NCBI GenBank assembly: GCA_030431255.1
Contig: JAUIJL010000009.1
Coordinates: 186,001-250,000, forward strand
DNA: 64,000 bases
Source of the DNA: Thermoanaerobaculia bacterium
GTDB taxonomy: Bacteria; Acidobacteriota; Thermoanaerobaculia; Multivoradales; J023
Direction: 5' to 3'
Both the position numbers and the translations under genes were made by a program. The notes beneath the pieces were generated by a model. The model searched no databases and was not told the origin of the DNA. It saw only the letters and a list, made by a program, of their open reading frames with translations. This document shows positions 1 to 8,095 of this stretch, piece by piece; positions within the stretch are counted from its first letter, which is position 1, and the number at the start of each line of letters is the position of its first letter.

Positions 1-8
1 AAGAAGCG

Positions 9-1004
9 TCACCCGGGTTGGAGAAGCTCCGGAGCAGGAGTCTTCAAGGAAGACCCGACCACCGACAAAATCGGTTCCATGAAGGACCGTGCAGGTGGAA
101 AGGTGTTCTCTGGGAAATCGACCGTAAAATCACCGATCTTCAGGCGCTCAGCCGCGCCGCGGTACGCCGCGAGGATGAAAGACAGGGCCTCGTGCATCTC
201 GTGCCATGCTCTTTGGGTGAATGCATGGAAGAGGGGCTTGGGCGTCGATTCTGGCTTCGAAGCTTGTGCTTCCTCAGGCCGATCATGAGGATTCGCGTTG
301 AGGACCGCGTCCACGCCGAGGGGAGCCGTTCCCTCTGCCCGATGCCTCGCCGCGGTGTCCTCTTCGATCTTTCTCACCAACTCCAACGCCATCGACCGCC
401 GCTGATCACGACCCAGGTGCTGATGGCAAGGCAGGGGTTTGAGCTCGAGGCTCAAATGCTCCGTGAAGTCGTCCAGAGTGACGTCCTCCCCGCGAACCAG
501 GGCTCGGCAGTAGGCGGTGCGATCGATCCAAATACCTTGCAAGGGCTCGCCGGTGATCAAGGCTTCGGAGAAAGGCACGCCCGGCCAGTCGAGCGGCGAG
601 TCCACGAGATTTTCCTTGGCTCCGTGGCTCAAACAGTACGCGAGCCGAGCGGCCTGAGCCTCGGCTTCGTCGGAGAGCTGGGTGCAACGGTAGCGTTTGG
701 GGAAAGTCGGATCCTCCCAATCGTAGAGCTTACCGCTCTCGATGGACAGCTTGCGGGTGAAGTCCCGCATGAATCCGGCCTGGTCCCTGACCGTCTGGCA
801 GCTGAGCAGGAGGTGAAAGTGTCCGCTCATGCAAGCGCCGCCGTGAATGTCGACGGCGTGGCGTTGTTGGGCTTTGGCCAGGGCGCCGATGATGAGGGCG
901 TTCATTCTCGGCCCGGGTTTGATCAAGTAGCGCCTCTGGAAGGTTCGATTGACGACTTCGACCAAGGCACCGGGTCGCGTGTGGATGCGAGGTATTCTCG
1001 GCAT
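9..1004 (-). CDS. REP-associated tyrosine (Y1/IS200-like) transposase
   Basis: About 331 aa. The central part carries the Y1-transposase signature with the HxH motif in SGHFHLLLS and a following tyrosine-bearing helix region, as in single-copy RAYT (rayT/TnpA-REP) proteins. These enzymes nick REP hairpins and are usually not flanked by insertion-sequence ends. I chose the ATG at 1004 because TAAAGGAGAG lies just upstream; the frame extends 34 codons further without a good ribosome site. The C-terminal third beyond the Y1 domain is longer than in IS200 TnpA. REP-like hairpin repeats lie immediately upstream (1035-1305), which supports a RAYT rather than an active IS. Function is from family knowledge. 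Confidence 0.85.
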   Translation of the reverse strand: MPRIPRIHTRPGALVEVVNRTFQRRYLIKPGPRMNALIIGALAKAQQRHAVDIHGGACMSGHFHLLLSCQTVRDQAGFMRDFTRKLSIESGKLYDWEDPTFPKRYRCTQLSDEAEAQAARLAYCLSHGAKENLVDSPLDWPGVPFSEALITGEPLQGIWIDRTAYCRALVRGEDVTLDDFTEHLSLELKPLPCHQHLGRDQRRSMALELVRKIEEDTAARHRAEGTAPLGVDAVLNANPHDRPEEAQASKPESTPKPLFHAFTQRAWHEMHEALSFILAAYRGAAERLKIGDFTVDFPENTFPPARSFMEPILSVVGSSLKTPAPELLQPG

Positions 1005-1034
1005 ATCAAGCTCTCCTTTATTGATTTGTGCGCA

Positions 1035-1305
1035 GCGCACAGATGTGCGCAGCGCTCTCAATAGAGCTTGGACGTAAAAACTCCCTCGAATTCTGCTCAG
1101 ATTCAAAAATTGCTAAAAATATGGCCCCACCGAGGTGCTAACGCGAAAAAGGTGCCACTTAGTTCTGGTGGCGGTTCTGGTGGCGGCGCACAGGTGTGCG
1201 AGCGCTCTAATAGAGCTTGGACGGAATAATGACCTTGAATTCTGCTCGAATCCGAGTATTTTTAAAAAAACTCACCGTGAAAAAGGTGCCACGTAGTTTC
1301 TGGTG
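1035..1305. repeat. Two tandem REP-like repeat units upstream of the transposase
   Basis: Two imperfect direct copies, about 1035-1171 and 1186-1305. Each begins with a GCGCAC/GTGCGC-type inverted repeat, continues with GCGCTCT(C)AATAGAGCTTGGACG (a short stem-loop, GCTCT/AGAGC) and a CCT(C/T)GAATTCTGCTC block, and ends with GGTGCCAC(G/T)TAGTTTCTGG-like sequence (1151-1171 and 1285-1305). The stem-loops and the position beside a RAYT gene suggest REP/BIME-type elements. The end motif recurs twice more at 3323-3373. Confidence 0.7.
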
Positions 1306-1314
1306 CCGGGTTCC

Positions 1315-3129
1315 TTATAGGGATTTTAAGTATTCCACCAGATCCCAACGCTCCTCATCGGAAAGCCGCGTCCCGAATTCGTGCCCGGCATTCGAGCTAC
1401 CTTCGGCGGAGGTATCGAAGACGAAAATTGGATCCTCCACCTTGGAGGAATAACCCACCCGTTCGGGATCATAGTCCCGATGCCCGACGGGAAAGCTCTC
1501 GGGACGCTCCTCAGCGGGCAGCAAAAGATCGTAGAGCGTGGGCACAGACCCGTTGTGCAGGTAGGGCGCGGTGGCCCACACGCCGTCCAGCCGCCGAGCG
1601 ATGTACCTACCCGTGCCCCGCCATTCCGGCGGATGGGCGCGCTCGTGACTCCGGGCTTCCTCTGGGGAAATGTCGGCCATTTGATAGGCCGCTACCTCGA
1701 TCTTTCTCACGGTCTCTGAAATGGCTTGGGGAAACGGCTGTCCGCCCTCGGGGCGTAGGAAATTCTCCGCTCGATTCGGATCCGTGCCGACGACGGAAAG
1801 CTTGATCAGCCGACCGTCCCAGGCCTGATGGCAGTCGGCGCAGCTGAACACGCCACCGCCGGGTGCCTCCAATTTACGATGGAAAATCTCCGAGCCCCGT
1901 TGCACCTTTTCAGGGTTCAGCTCCGGGAAAATCGCCGGCCAACCCGGGGTCTCCAACTCATCCAAGATCGCTTCCAACGCCCAAACGTTGCGAGGCTTCA
2001 AGCTCGACACTTGGGTCTTTTCATCGACATAAGCTCCAAGAGCCACCGCTTGGGCGATATTCCGCTCCATCACCGAGTTGGTATTGCCGTCGGCGTGATA
2101 CCAAACGAATTTTCCGGCATCGAAGAGGTGGGGAATGCTGGTCGGTGCGGTCAACGGGGTCGGGTTGCGGAACAACAAATTGCGGATGATGCCCCACGGA
2201 TCGTCCCGGCCCGGACCGGGCACGGGCGAGATCTTGAAAGCGTGGATCGCTCGCAATCCGAGCTGCACCCGATTCTCGAGCAGCTCCTCATAACGATCCA
2301 CGAATTCCATCAGCTCTCGTAGGCTCGACGCGACACCCGCCAGGCTTCCAAGCTCGCCGGAAAAACCTATCCGCTCTTGGTCCGGCTCAGACTCTCCCTT
2401 GAGAATCCGAATGAATATTCGCCCAATCTCCCTGCCGACCTTATCCGCGGGCTCATCCACATCATTGGACAAAGCCTCAGCATAGGTGGCCAGCAACGAC
2501 TGAGCTTCCGGCGTCAGCACGTCTTCAAAGGCCCGTCGGTGAGATTCCTGAACCGGCTCGAAACGGATGAGTCTCCAAACGAAGAGCAGAGCCTCTGTGG
2601 GATCTCCGATCATGTGCAGCACGGAATCATTGACCGCCAGACCGAAGGCTTCGATGTCGGCCATATTCGGCGCGCCGTCAATGCGTAGGGCTCGCCCCCC
2701 ATACTCGACTTGGCCGGTATGGCAGGCCGCACAATTGACCCCCACGTAATCGATCTTGAGCAGCGAGTAGTCGGGCACGTCCACGGTCCAGCCCACCGGC
2801 AGACCGTAGGGATTCCCAGGCCCCTTGTCCGCCGGCAAGAAACCATATCGGTCCAAGGACTGAGAGAAAGGCTCATCCGTATGGATGTCGATCAAAGCGC
2901 TGAGGATCGCCACGGGAAAGAGGTCGCTTCCCTCGGTGAGGAACCGCCAACTTTTTTGTTGCTCCCCGGTCAACCCCACGTCGAGATCCGTCACCGGTAG
3001 GCGCTCCGGCTGCGTGACGATCAACGGCGGCGACTTCTTGCCGTCGTCGTTCTTGGGTCGACAAGAAACGACCGTAAAAAAGAAAAGACCGAGCACGATC
3101 GTCCAAGCTATTCCCGTGGATTTGCGCAT
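1315..3129 (-). CDS. Di-haem c-type cytochrome lipoprotein, RoxA/cytochrome-c-peroxidase-like
   Basis: About 604 aa from the ATG at 3129, preceded by GAGG. The N-terminus is a lipoprotein signal ending VVSC. There are two c-haem sites, CAACH near residue 135 and CADCH near residue 425, in the arrangement seen in RoxA/LatA-type and peroxidase-like di-haem proteins. The C-terminal region has the family block APYLHNGSVPTLYDLL and ends FGTRLSDEERWDLVEYLKSL. It probably works as a periplasmic, membrane-anchored oxidase or peroxidase; the substrate cannot be inferred. A second copy of its extreme C-terminus survives at about 4137-4235, and the gene is flanked on both sides by the same GTGCCACGTAGTTTCTG motif. 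Confidence 0.85.
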   Translation of the reverse strand: MRKSTGIAWTIVLGLFFFTVVSCRPKNDDGKKSPPLIVTQPERLPVTDLDVGLTGEQQKSWRFLTEGSDLFPVAILSALIDIHTDEPFSQSLDRYGFLPADKGPGNPYGLPVGWTVDVPDYSLLKIDYVGVNCAACHTGQVEYGGRALRIDGAPNMADIEAFGLAVNDSVLHMIGDPTEALLFVWRLIRFEPVQESHRRAFEDVLTPEAQSLLATYAEALSNDVDEPADKVGREIGRIFIRILKGESEPDQERIGFSGELGSLAGVASSLRELMEFVDRYEELLENRVQLGLRAIHAFKISPVPGPGRDDPWGIIRNLLFRNPTPLTAPTSIPHLFDAGKFVWYHADGNTNSVMERNIAQAVALGAYVDEKTQVSSLKPRNVWALEAILDELETPGWPAIFPELNPEKVQRGSEIFHRKLEAPGGGVFSCADCHQAWDGRLIKLSVVGTDPNRAENFLRPEGGQPFPQAISETVRKIEVAAYQMADISPEEARSHERAHPPEWRGTGRYIARRLDGVWATAPYLHNGSVPTLYDLLLPAEERPESFPVGHRDYDPERVGYSSKVEDPIFVFDTSAEGSSNAGHEFGTRLSDEERWDLVEYLKSL

Positions 3130-3201
3130 AGAGACCTCGGAAGCAATGGGTTTCTTAAAACTTAGCACACTCCAAATTCGTGCCTCATCTGCCTTTAAAG
3201 C

Positions 3202-3224
3202 AAAAGGGGTCCCGGAAGACCCCT
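3202..3224 (-). terminator. Rho-independent terminator (duplicated copy)
   Basis: Minus-strand stem GGGGTC/GACCCC followed by CCCCTTTTGC. It is almost the same as the terminator at 4304-4327 that follows the thermolysin gene. Here it follows only the knottin-tail stub at 3260-3324. Confidence 0.75.
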
Positions 3225-3259
3225 ACTGGCACCGCTTTCAACGGTCGCTGAGGTAAAAA

Positions 3260-3324
3260 TCAACGGCAGGTCTTGCTGCCACGGCGACCGCGGCATTTGT
3301 TGGAGCAGCAGTCACTGTTGGAGG
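3260..3324 (-). pseudogene. Orphan 3' end of a thermolysin-knottin gene
   Basis: The minus strand encodes SNSDCCSNKCRGRRGSKTCR then TGA, the same 20 residues that end the intact thermolysin-like protein at 4351-5901. The DNA differs from 4351-4415 at about three positions. Homology stops abruptly at GGAGG, where the GTGCCACGTAGTTTCTG repeat begins. The copy has no start codon or protease domain. It is read as the remains of a duplicated gene. Confidence 0.8.
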
Positions 3325-3373
3325 TGCCACGTAGTTTCTGGAGGTGCTTTCTGGACGTGCCACGTAGTTTCTG
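3323..3373. repeat. Two further copies of the GTGCCACGTAGTTTCTG motif
   Basis: Copies at 3323-3341 and 3357-3373, in the same orientation as those at 1151 and 1285. They lie exactly at the edge of the truncated knottin tail and just beyond the end of the TMEM175-like gene, so they mark a rearrangement boundary. Confidence 0.75.
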
Positions 3374-3401
3374 AATCGACCCCGCGCAACGCACCATCGA
3401 C

Positions 3402-4136
3402 TCAATCGAGCTCGCCATCCACAACGTCGACCGCTTTCAGCCGTCGCCCCGTACGGAACCCATTCCAGCCCTGCGCCGGTCCCATGGCGAAGTAGATCAA
3501 TCCGCTCAGAGCCGAGAGCCCTGGCAGCCAGAAGACGCAGGCGATGGAGGCGAGACCTATGGTCACCGAGATCAGGTGACCGGTCAGGGCTCCGCGGGTA
3601 GCGATCCTCTCCGCCTCGTTCAGCTTCAAGTCGTCCCGCAGTCGCCAAGCGCGAAGATAAAGCAAGCTGAACACGGCAAAGATCCCCACGAAGCCACCGC
3701 TGTACAACAACATGACCGCCTTGCCGCCGCTGCCCAAGCTCGAGCTTCCTTGGTCCAGCAGCGAGCCGGTGATCAATGCCCCGGCCAAAAACTTGAGGGG
3801 ATAGACATAGAAGACCACGAAAAACAGCAACAACCCGTTGAGCAACACGGTCACCCCATCTTCGATGCCGAATCGTCGATGGTAGATGTAATGCTCGTAC
3901 CAAACCCACAACAAGAAGGTGAAGCAGAGGGCGAAGGCCGGGAATTGCCAGAAGACTGCCACCAGCTGGTCGGAGGTTTGTGGCACTTCCAGAGCAACCA
4001 CTAGCAGGGTCAAAGAAAAAGCAAAGACCGCGTCCGAAAGGCCTTCGAGGCGAGAGACGTCACCTCCGCGCCACCGGAAATGGCGCTCCTCCCGCAGCCT
4101 ACGGGGCAATAGAACGGGATTGGGGCTGCCGCTCAT
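3402..4136 (-). CDS. TMEM175/DUF1211-family membrane protein (putative K+ channel)
   Basis: About 244 aa with roughly six hydrophobic segments. The first helix carries the family pattern RxxxLSD (R29, S34, D35 in SRLEGLSDAVFAF), a variant of the RxxxFSD signature of bacterial TMEM175 channels. The frame opens upstream at 4256, but I place the start at the ATG at 4136, which has GGAGG about 11 nt upstream. The 40 codons before it are not typical of the family; they match the C-terminus of the neighbouring di-haem cytochrome (see 4137-4235). The family conducts K+ in the inner membrane. The second repeat of the pore motif is not obvious, so the function is probable only. Confidence 0.75.
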   Translation of the reverse strand: MSGSPNPVLLPRRLREERHFRWRGGDVSRLEGLSDAVFAFSLTLLVVALEVPQTSDQLVAVFWQFPAFALCFTFLLWVWYEHYIYHRRFGIEDGVTVLLNGLLLFFVVFYVYPLKFLAGALITGSLLDQGSSSLGSGGKAVMLLYSGGFVGIFAVFSLLYLRAWRLRDDLKLNEAERIATRGALTGHLISVTIGLASIACVFWLPGLSALSGLIYFAMGPAQGWNGFRTGRRLKAVDVVDGELD

Positions 4137-4235
4137 CGGGATTAGATCCTCCACCAAATGCTTCCGCTGCTCGCCGGGAAGCCGTGTGCCGAGCTCGTAA
4201 CCCGCGAGCTCGGTAAACTTCACCATGGAAGCCTC
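4137..4235 (-). pseudogene. Fossil C-terminus of a di-haem cytochrome
   Basis: Codons in frame with, and just upstream of, the TMEM175-like gene read GYELGTRLPGEQRKHLVEDL. The intact cytochrome at 1315-3129 ends GHEFGTRLSDEERWDLVEYL. The stretch upstream (terminator, then TGTGCTAA(A/G)TT, then GCTTCC) matches the 5' region of the intact gene. The two haem domains are absent, so an internal deletion has left only the tail. Confidence 0.65.
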
Positions 4236-4303
4236 AAACCCGTGAGCTTCCAGCAATTTAGCACATCCGACGGCGGGCCTCTGGCGGGTGATTTACCCAT
4301 AAG

Positions 4304-4327
4304 AAAAGGGGTCCCGAAGGACCCCTT
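4304..4327 (-). terminator. Rho-independent terminator of the thermolysin-like gene
   Basis: Minus-strand stem GGGGTCC/GGACCCC (4319-4325 with 4308-4314) followed by CCCCTTTTCTT. It sits about 25 nt after the protease stop codon. Confidence 0.8.
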
Positions 4328-4350
4328 GTTCAACCCGGCTGGATCTCGGA

Positions 4351-5901
4351 TCAGCGGCAGGTTTTGCTGCCACGGCGACCGCGGCATTTGTTGGAGCAGC
4401 AGTCGCTGTTGGAGGCGCAAGAAGCTCCGACCGGCGCACAGCTCGGGCCACCGGGACCACCGGGAACGCCGACGGCATCCCAGGCCTCGTGGACCGCGGC
4501 CTCTTCGGTGGCGCCGTAGAGGTTGGCGGCACCCTGGGCGGTGCAGTTACGGGCCGCCTCAAAGTTGGAGTTGCGGCTCAAGCAAGAGGTGTTGGCGTAG
4601 TAGAAAATGTCCGCGGCTTTGTCGAAGCCGATCCCGGGCACGTTGTTGCTGGTGACGCCGGCCGGGTGGGAACCACCGGTGACCAGGAGCTTGAACGCCA
4701 GGTTGGCAATACCGGAGTTCCAGTGCACACCACCGTTGTCGGAGTTGCCGGTGTAGCGGGTCGGGTAGTAGTCGTAATCGCCGACGGAGGAGGGGTAAGC
4801 CATGTCACGAAGACCGTCGTTCGGGGTACCCGGGGTGTAGATATCCTCACCGACCAGCCAAATGTCGCTACCAGTAGCGCCTTCTTGGCGATCGACCAAC
4901 GCACCGAAGATGTCGGACAGAGCCTCGTTGAGGGCGCCGGACTCGTTGGAGTACACCAGGTTGGACTCGCTGCTGGTCACACCGTGGGTCAGCTCATGGG
5001 CGACCACGTCGGCGTCTTGGGAGAGAGGCACGAAGACCACGCCGTCACCGTCACCGTAGGTCATCTGCACGCCGTCCCAGAACGCGTTGTTGTAGTTGAC
5101 GCTGTAGTGCACGCGGGAACGCATGGTCATGCCCGCATCGTCGATGGAATCACGACCGTGGTTGACGTCGTAGTAGTCGTAAGTGGCGATGGCGAAGTTG
5201 TGGGCGGAGTCGATGGCGTTGTCACCGGTGTTGATGGTGTTGCTGGAGCTGCTGGCCAGGGAACCGCAGGAGGTGCCTTGGTTGCAGTCGTAGGTCAGCA
5301 AGCTTTTGGCGTAGTGATGCTCAGGATGACGGGCGACCATGCGGCCGGTGTTGGCGTCGGCAAAGATGCGATCGACCTGGGCGCCGTTGAAGTCGACGTA
5401 GGAGATGGTGGTCTCCCAGGCGAGGTAGGCGTCACCGTCGTGGCCGATCACGTAGACCAAGCTCGGGGCGGTGCGGACCTTCGAGGGAACGATCTCGGAG
5501 CGGCTGAGGGCGCGGCTCAAAGCCTCTTCGGCGTTGAGATTGGCCTTCGCGGGAAGGAATTGACCTTCGGAGAAGTCACCGTTGACACCGTAGATCATGC
5601 CGCGTGCGTCGACGTGCATGTAGACGTCGGAGCCGACGACTTCCATGCCGTTGATCGATTGGGTGAACCGGATGTGCTGGTGGCCGACCCGATCGGTGTG
5701 GCTACCGACCATCTTCAAGTTGCCGACGAAGTCGTAGTTATCGAGCAGAATGTTCTCGACGGTTAGGGCGGCGCTTTGGGCGGTCATGGCTTTAGCTTGG
5801 GTATAACCCAGCTCGCCATTGAGGAACTCGGAGGTTCCGGCAAAAGCCATGGTAGGAACCAAGGCGGCAGACAGGACAGTCACCATCAAACGTTTCAACA
5901 T
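4351..5901 (-). CDS. Secreted thermolysin-like (M4) metalloprotease with C-terminal cystine-knot tail
   Basis: 516 aa from the ATG at 5901 (AAAGG 8 nt upstream; a GTG lies one codon earlier). Signal peptide at 1-22; FTP/PepSY-like propeptide at about 25-195; M4 catalytic domain with HELTH at 302-306 (zinc ligands H302, H306; catalytic E303) and the third ligand E326 in NEALSD. DNGGVHWNSGIAN supplies the C-terminal-domain histidine. After a GGPGGP linker the last ~30 residues hold six cysteines in C-C-CC-C-C spacing, as in inhibitor cystine-knot peptides. It should be an extracellular endopeptidase; the tail may bind a target or restrain activity. A stub of a second copy of the tail is at 3260-3324. 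Confidence 0.93.
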   Translation of the reverse strand: MLKRLMVTVLSAALVPTMAFAGTSEFLNGELGYTQAKAMTAQSAALTVENILLDNYDFVGNLKMVGSHTDRVGHQHIRFTQSINGMEVVGSDVYMHVDARGMIYGVNGDFSEGQFLPAKANLNAEEALSRALSRSEIVPSKVRTAPSLVYVIGHDGDAYLAWETTISYVDFNGAQVDRIFADANTGRMVARHPEHHYAKSLLTYDCNQGTSCGSLASSSSNTINTGDNAIDSAHNFAIATYDYYDVNHGRDSIDDAGMTMRSRVHYSVNYNNAFWDGVQMTYGDGDGVVFVPLSQDADVVAHELTHGVTSSESNLVYSNESGALNEALSDIFGALVDRQEGATGSDIWLVGEDIYTPGTPNDGLRDMAYPSSVGDYDYYPTRYTGNSDNGGVHWNSGIANLAFKLLVTGGSHPAGVTSNNVPGIGFDKAADIFYYANTSCLSRNSNFEAARNCTAQGAANLYGATEEAAVHEAWDAVGVPGGPGGPSCAPVGASCASNSDCCSNKCRGRRGSKTCR

Positions 5902-6131
5902 CACAAAGACCTTTCGAAAATGCTGCCGATGCAGCGTTCAAATAGGGTGGGCCAAAGGGACCCATTTTTTAGGATTCATGGCAATAGATGACGTTGGCCG
6001 GGAAAAAAATATAGGCCGGAGGAAAAAATCCTCACGGCCCCTTCGAGCACGCTCAACAAGCCGAATTTAACCCCAAGAACCGATACCTCTCGACCGGTTT
6101 CGCCGCGAGATGAGAATCCGATTCCCCCGCC

Positions 6132-7196
6132 TCAGGAGCCGGGACCGGAGGCCCTGGCGGAAACAATCAGCAGCTCATCCTCTCCGGGCTCGGTGCTCGC
6201 TCTGAGACCGGAGCTGGCGAGACTGGTTTCAAGAGCTTCTTGCAAGCTGAGATCGGCATAGGACCCGAAGACGATCTCGGAAGCGGCGCTTTCGACTTCG
6301 GGCGAGGCATAGTGCAGCCGGCGCCCACTTTCGTAGGCCGCCCACACGAGCAGATCATGCAAAGGACGGCCATCGGCGTCGAAGGTCGGTAGAGCCTCTA
6401 GGGTCCAGCTCCACAAGGGTCCGCTGGTGGGGATCCGGCGACGGCTGAGGGAGCCGTCGGGACTCAAGATCAGGGCTTCTCCCCCATCGGCGATGTCTTT
6501 TCGATCGTCGTGCTCAAGCTCGACACTGCCGTCGCGGACCAGCACCTCGAGGTGGGTGCTCGGTGCATCGAGACGGACGGCGAAGCGGGTTCCGAGATCC
6601 CGGACGGTGCCCAGATCGGTTCGCACGGTCACCAGGGCTTCCGACTTGCTCGACGGGGAAGCGTCGCCGGCGTCGGCGTAGATCGCACCGTGGAGCAGCT
6701 CCAGGGACGACCGGCTCCGCAGACGCACCCGGGAGTCCTTGTCGAGGCGCACCGCGACTCCGCTAAACAGCCGAATCGCCATGCCGGACCCAGTGGTCTC
6801 CACCAGAGCACCGGCTCGGAGGCTATCGCCGAGCTGAGGCAAGCCTTCGATGACTTCTCCGTTTGCCGCCTTAGCGGCGACCTCGACGGTAGCGACCGGC
6901 TCTGAAGACGGTAGAAAGCCCGATGGCGCCTTGATCGTCAGCAGCATAGCAGCTGCAGCGGCGAGCAAGCCACCGACCACGCCTCCGGCACGCAGCCGGC
7001 GTCGGCGTCTTTCGGCTTGCAGTGTCCAACGCCATTGGGAACGAGCCGCCGATTTGACCTCGGCCATGACGTCGGACGGCACCTCGGGGCGCCGGCCGGC
7101 GTGCTTCAAGACCGCGGCAATGGCCGCGTCGTCTCGGCCGGCTCCACCCGGATGATCTGTGTGGTGGGAATCGCCCTGTTTAGAAGATGTGCTCAT
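6132..7196 (-). CDS. FecR-family anti-sigma/transducer protein
   Basis: 354 aa. Cytoplasmic N-terminal ~75 residues, one transmembrane helix near 72-90, then a periplasmic FecR domain (about 100-240, with VRTDLGTVRDLGTRFAVRL, a typical FecR block) and a C-terminal STN/DUF4974-like segment. The start ATG overlaps the stop of the ECF sigma gene (7193-7196, ATGA), so the two are translationally coupled. By family it senses a TonB-dependent receptor in the periplasm and controls the sigma factor. The nearest receptor is the divergent, frameshifted gene at 9345-11941. Confidence 0.85.
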   Translation of the reverse strand: MSTSSKQGDSHHTDHPGGAGRDDAAIAAVLKHAGRRPEVPSDVMAEVKSAARSQWRWTLQAERRRRRLRAGGVVGGLLAAAAAMLLTIKAPSGFLPSSEPVATVEVAAKAANGEVIEGLPQLGDSLRAGALVETTGSGMAIRLFSGVAVRLDKDSRVRLRSRSSLELLHGAIYADAGDASPSSKSEALVTVRTDLGTVRDLGTRFAVRLDAPSTHLEVLVRDGSVELEHDDRKDIADGGEALILSPDGSLSRRRIPTSGPLWSWTLEALPTFDADGRPLHDLLVWAAYESGRRLHYASPEVESAASEIVFGSYADLSLQEALETSLASSGLRASTEPGEDELLIVSARASGPGS

Positions 7197-7822
7197 GCCG
7201 TACCTCCGTTCCGGCTCTCGGTACAGATGCCGAAAGCCTCAAAGCCGTCACGAAAGGCGTTTCGGGCCCGGGTCAGCAGCGATTCCGCCGCTTTCGGCCC
7301 CAACCCGAGGCGCTCGGCAATCTCGCGCACCGAAAGGCCGTCGAGATATTTCCATTCGAGCGCACGTCCATAGCGTGGCGGTAAACGATCGAGCGTGGTG
7401 TGCACCAAGTGCGCCAGCTCCTTTTCATCCAAATCGCGCTCCGGTCCGTCTTCCGCGGCGGGAAGGGAATCGAGGGCGGCGCGCACGTCGTTTTGGTCTT
7501 CCAAAAGCTCGACCATCGTGCGCTTGCCGGATTTCTTGAAGTGACGAGAAATCTCGTGCCGACAAATCGTGTAGAGCCAGCTGGCCAACGACGCCTCGCC
7601 ACGGTACGAGCGAAGGTTGGCAATCCCTTGGCAGATCGCGCTCTGCACCAAGTCGCGGGCCAAGTCGGGATCGCGGACCCGCGCCAGCGTGAAGCGGTAG
7701 AGCCCGGGAAAGTGGTCGTCGAAGAAGGCCTCGAAGGCCTGCTCGTCACCCGCGAGCATGCGCTCGGCGAGCGCCTTGTCTCCCGGCTCGAGCTCGGGAA
7801 GGCTGCCGTTTTTGAATCTCAT
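7193..7822 (-). CDS. ECF RNA polymerase sigma factor
   Basis: About 209 aa. Sigma-70 region 2 (DPDLARDLVQSAICQGIANL; WLYTICRHE) and region 4 (LPPRYGRALEWKYLDGLSVREIAERLG) are both clear. I prefer the ATG at 7822, with GAGG 8 nt upstream, to the GTG at 7831. It is first in a two-gene unit with the FecR protein at 6132-7196. The pair probably drives genes for import of an unidentified substrate. Confidence 0.9.
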   Translation of the reverse strand: MRFKNGSLPELEPGDKALAERMLAGDEQAFEAFFDDHFPGLYRFTLARVRDPDLARDLVQSAICQGIANLRSYRGEASLASWLYTICRHEISRHFKKSGKRTMVELLEDQNDVRAALDSLPAAEDGPERDLDEKELAHLVHTTLDRLPPRYGRALEWKYLDGLSVREIAERLGLGPKAAESLLTRARNAFRDGFEAFGICTESRNGGTA

Positions 7823-8095
7823 CTCTCGCACCTCATGGAAGTGAAGAGTCCCTTGGTCGACAAATCCTTCGCGAGATCCCTAAAAAAGGAGCAATTCATG
7901 GCGACCGGGCAGCTCGCAGCACGCCGTAAAAATTTTTTTACCGATATCCGCGAAGGATTTTTCGCGCTCGGAGCTCACTTCCTCCGAACGCGTTCAAGAC
8001 AGCTTTCGAATCCGAGCTCGATACCCAAGCTCGACACCTACGAATGAGACCCCATTGCCAACAGACATCTGCCGAGAACCTTCAAAGGATACGAC

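Noticed and set aside
18-1064. Plus-strand open frame opposite the transposase
   Set aside because: Antisense frame with no ribosome site or family; the minus strand carries the Y1 motifs.
4489-5766. Long plus-strand open frame opposite the thermolysin-like gene
   Set aside because: Val/Gly/Asp repeats without domains; it is the antisense reading of a GC-rich gene.
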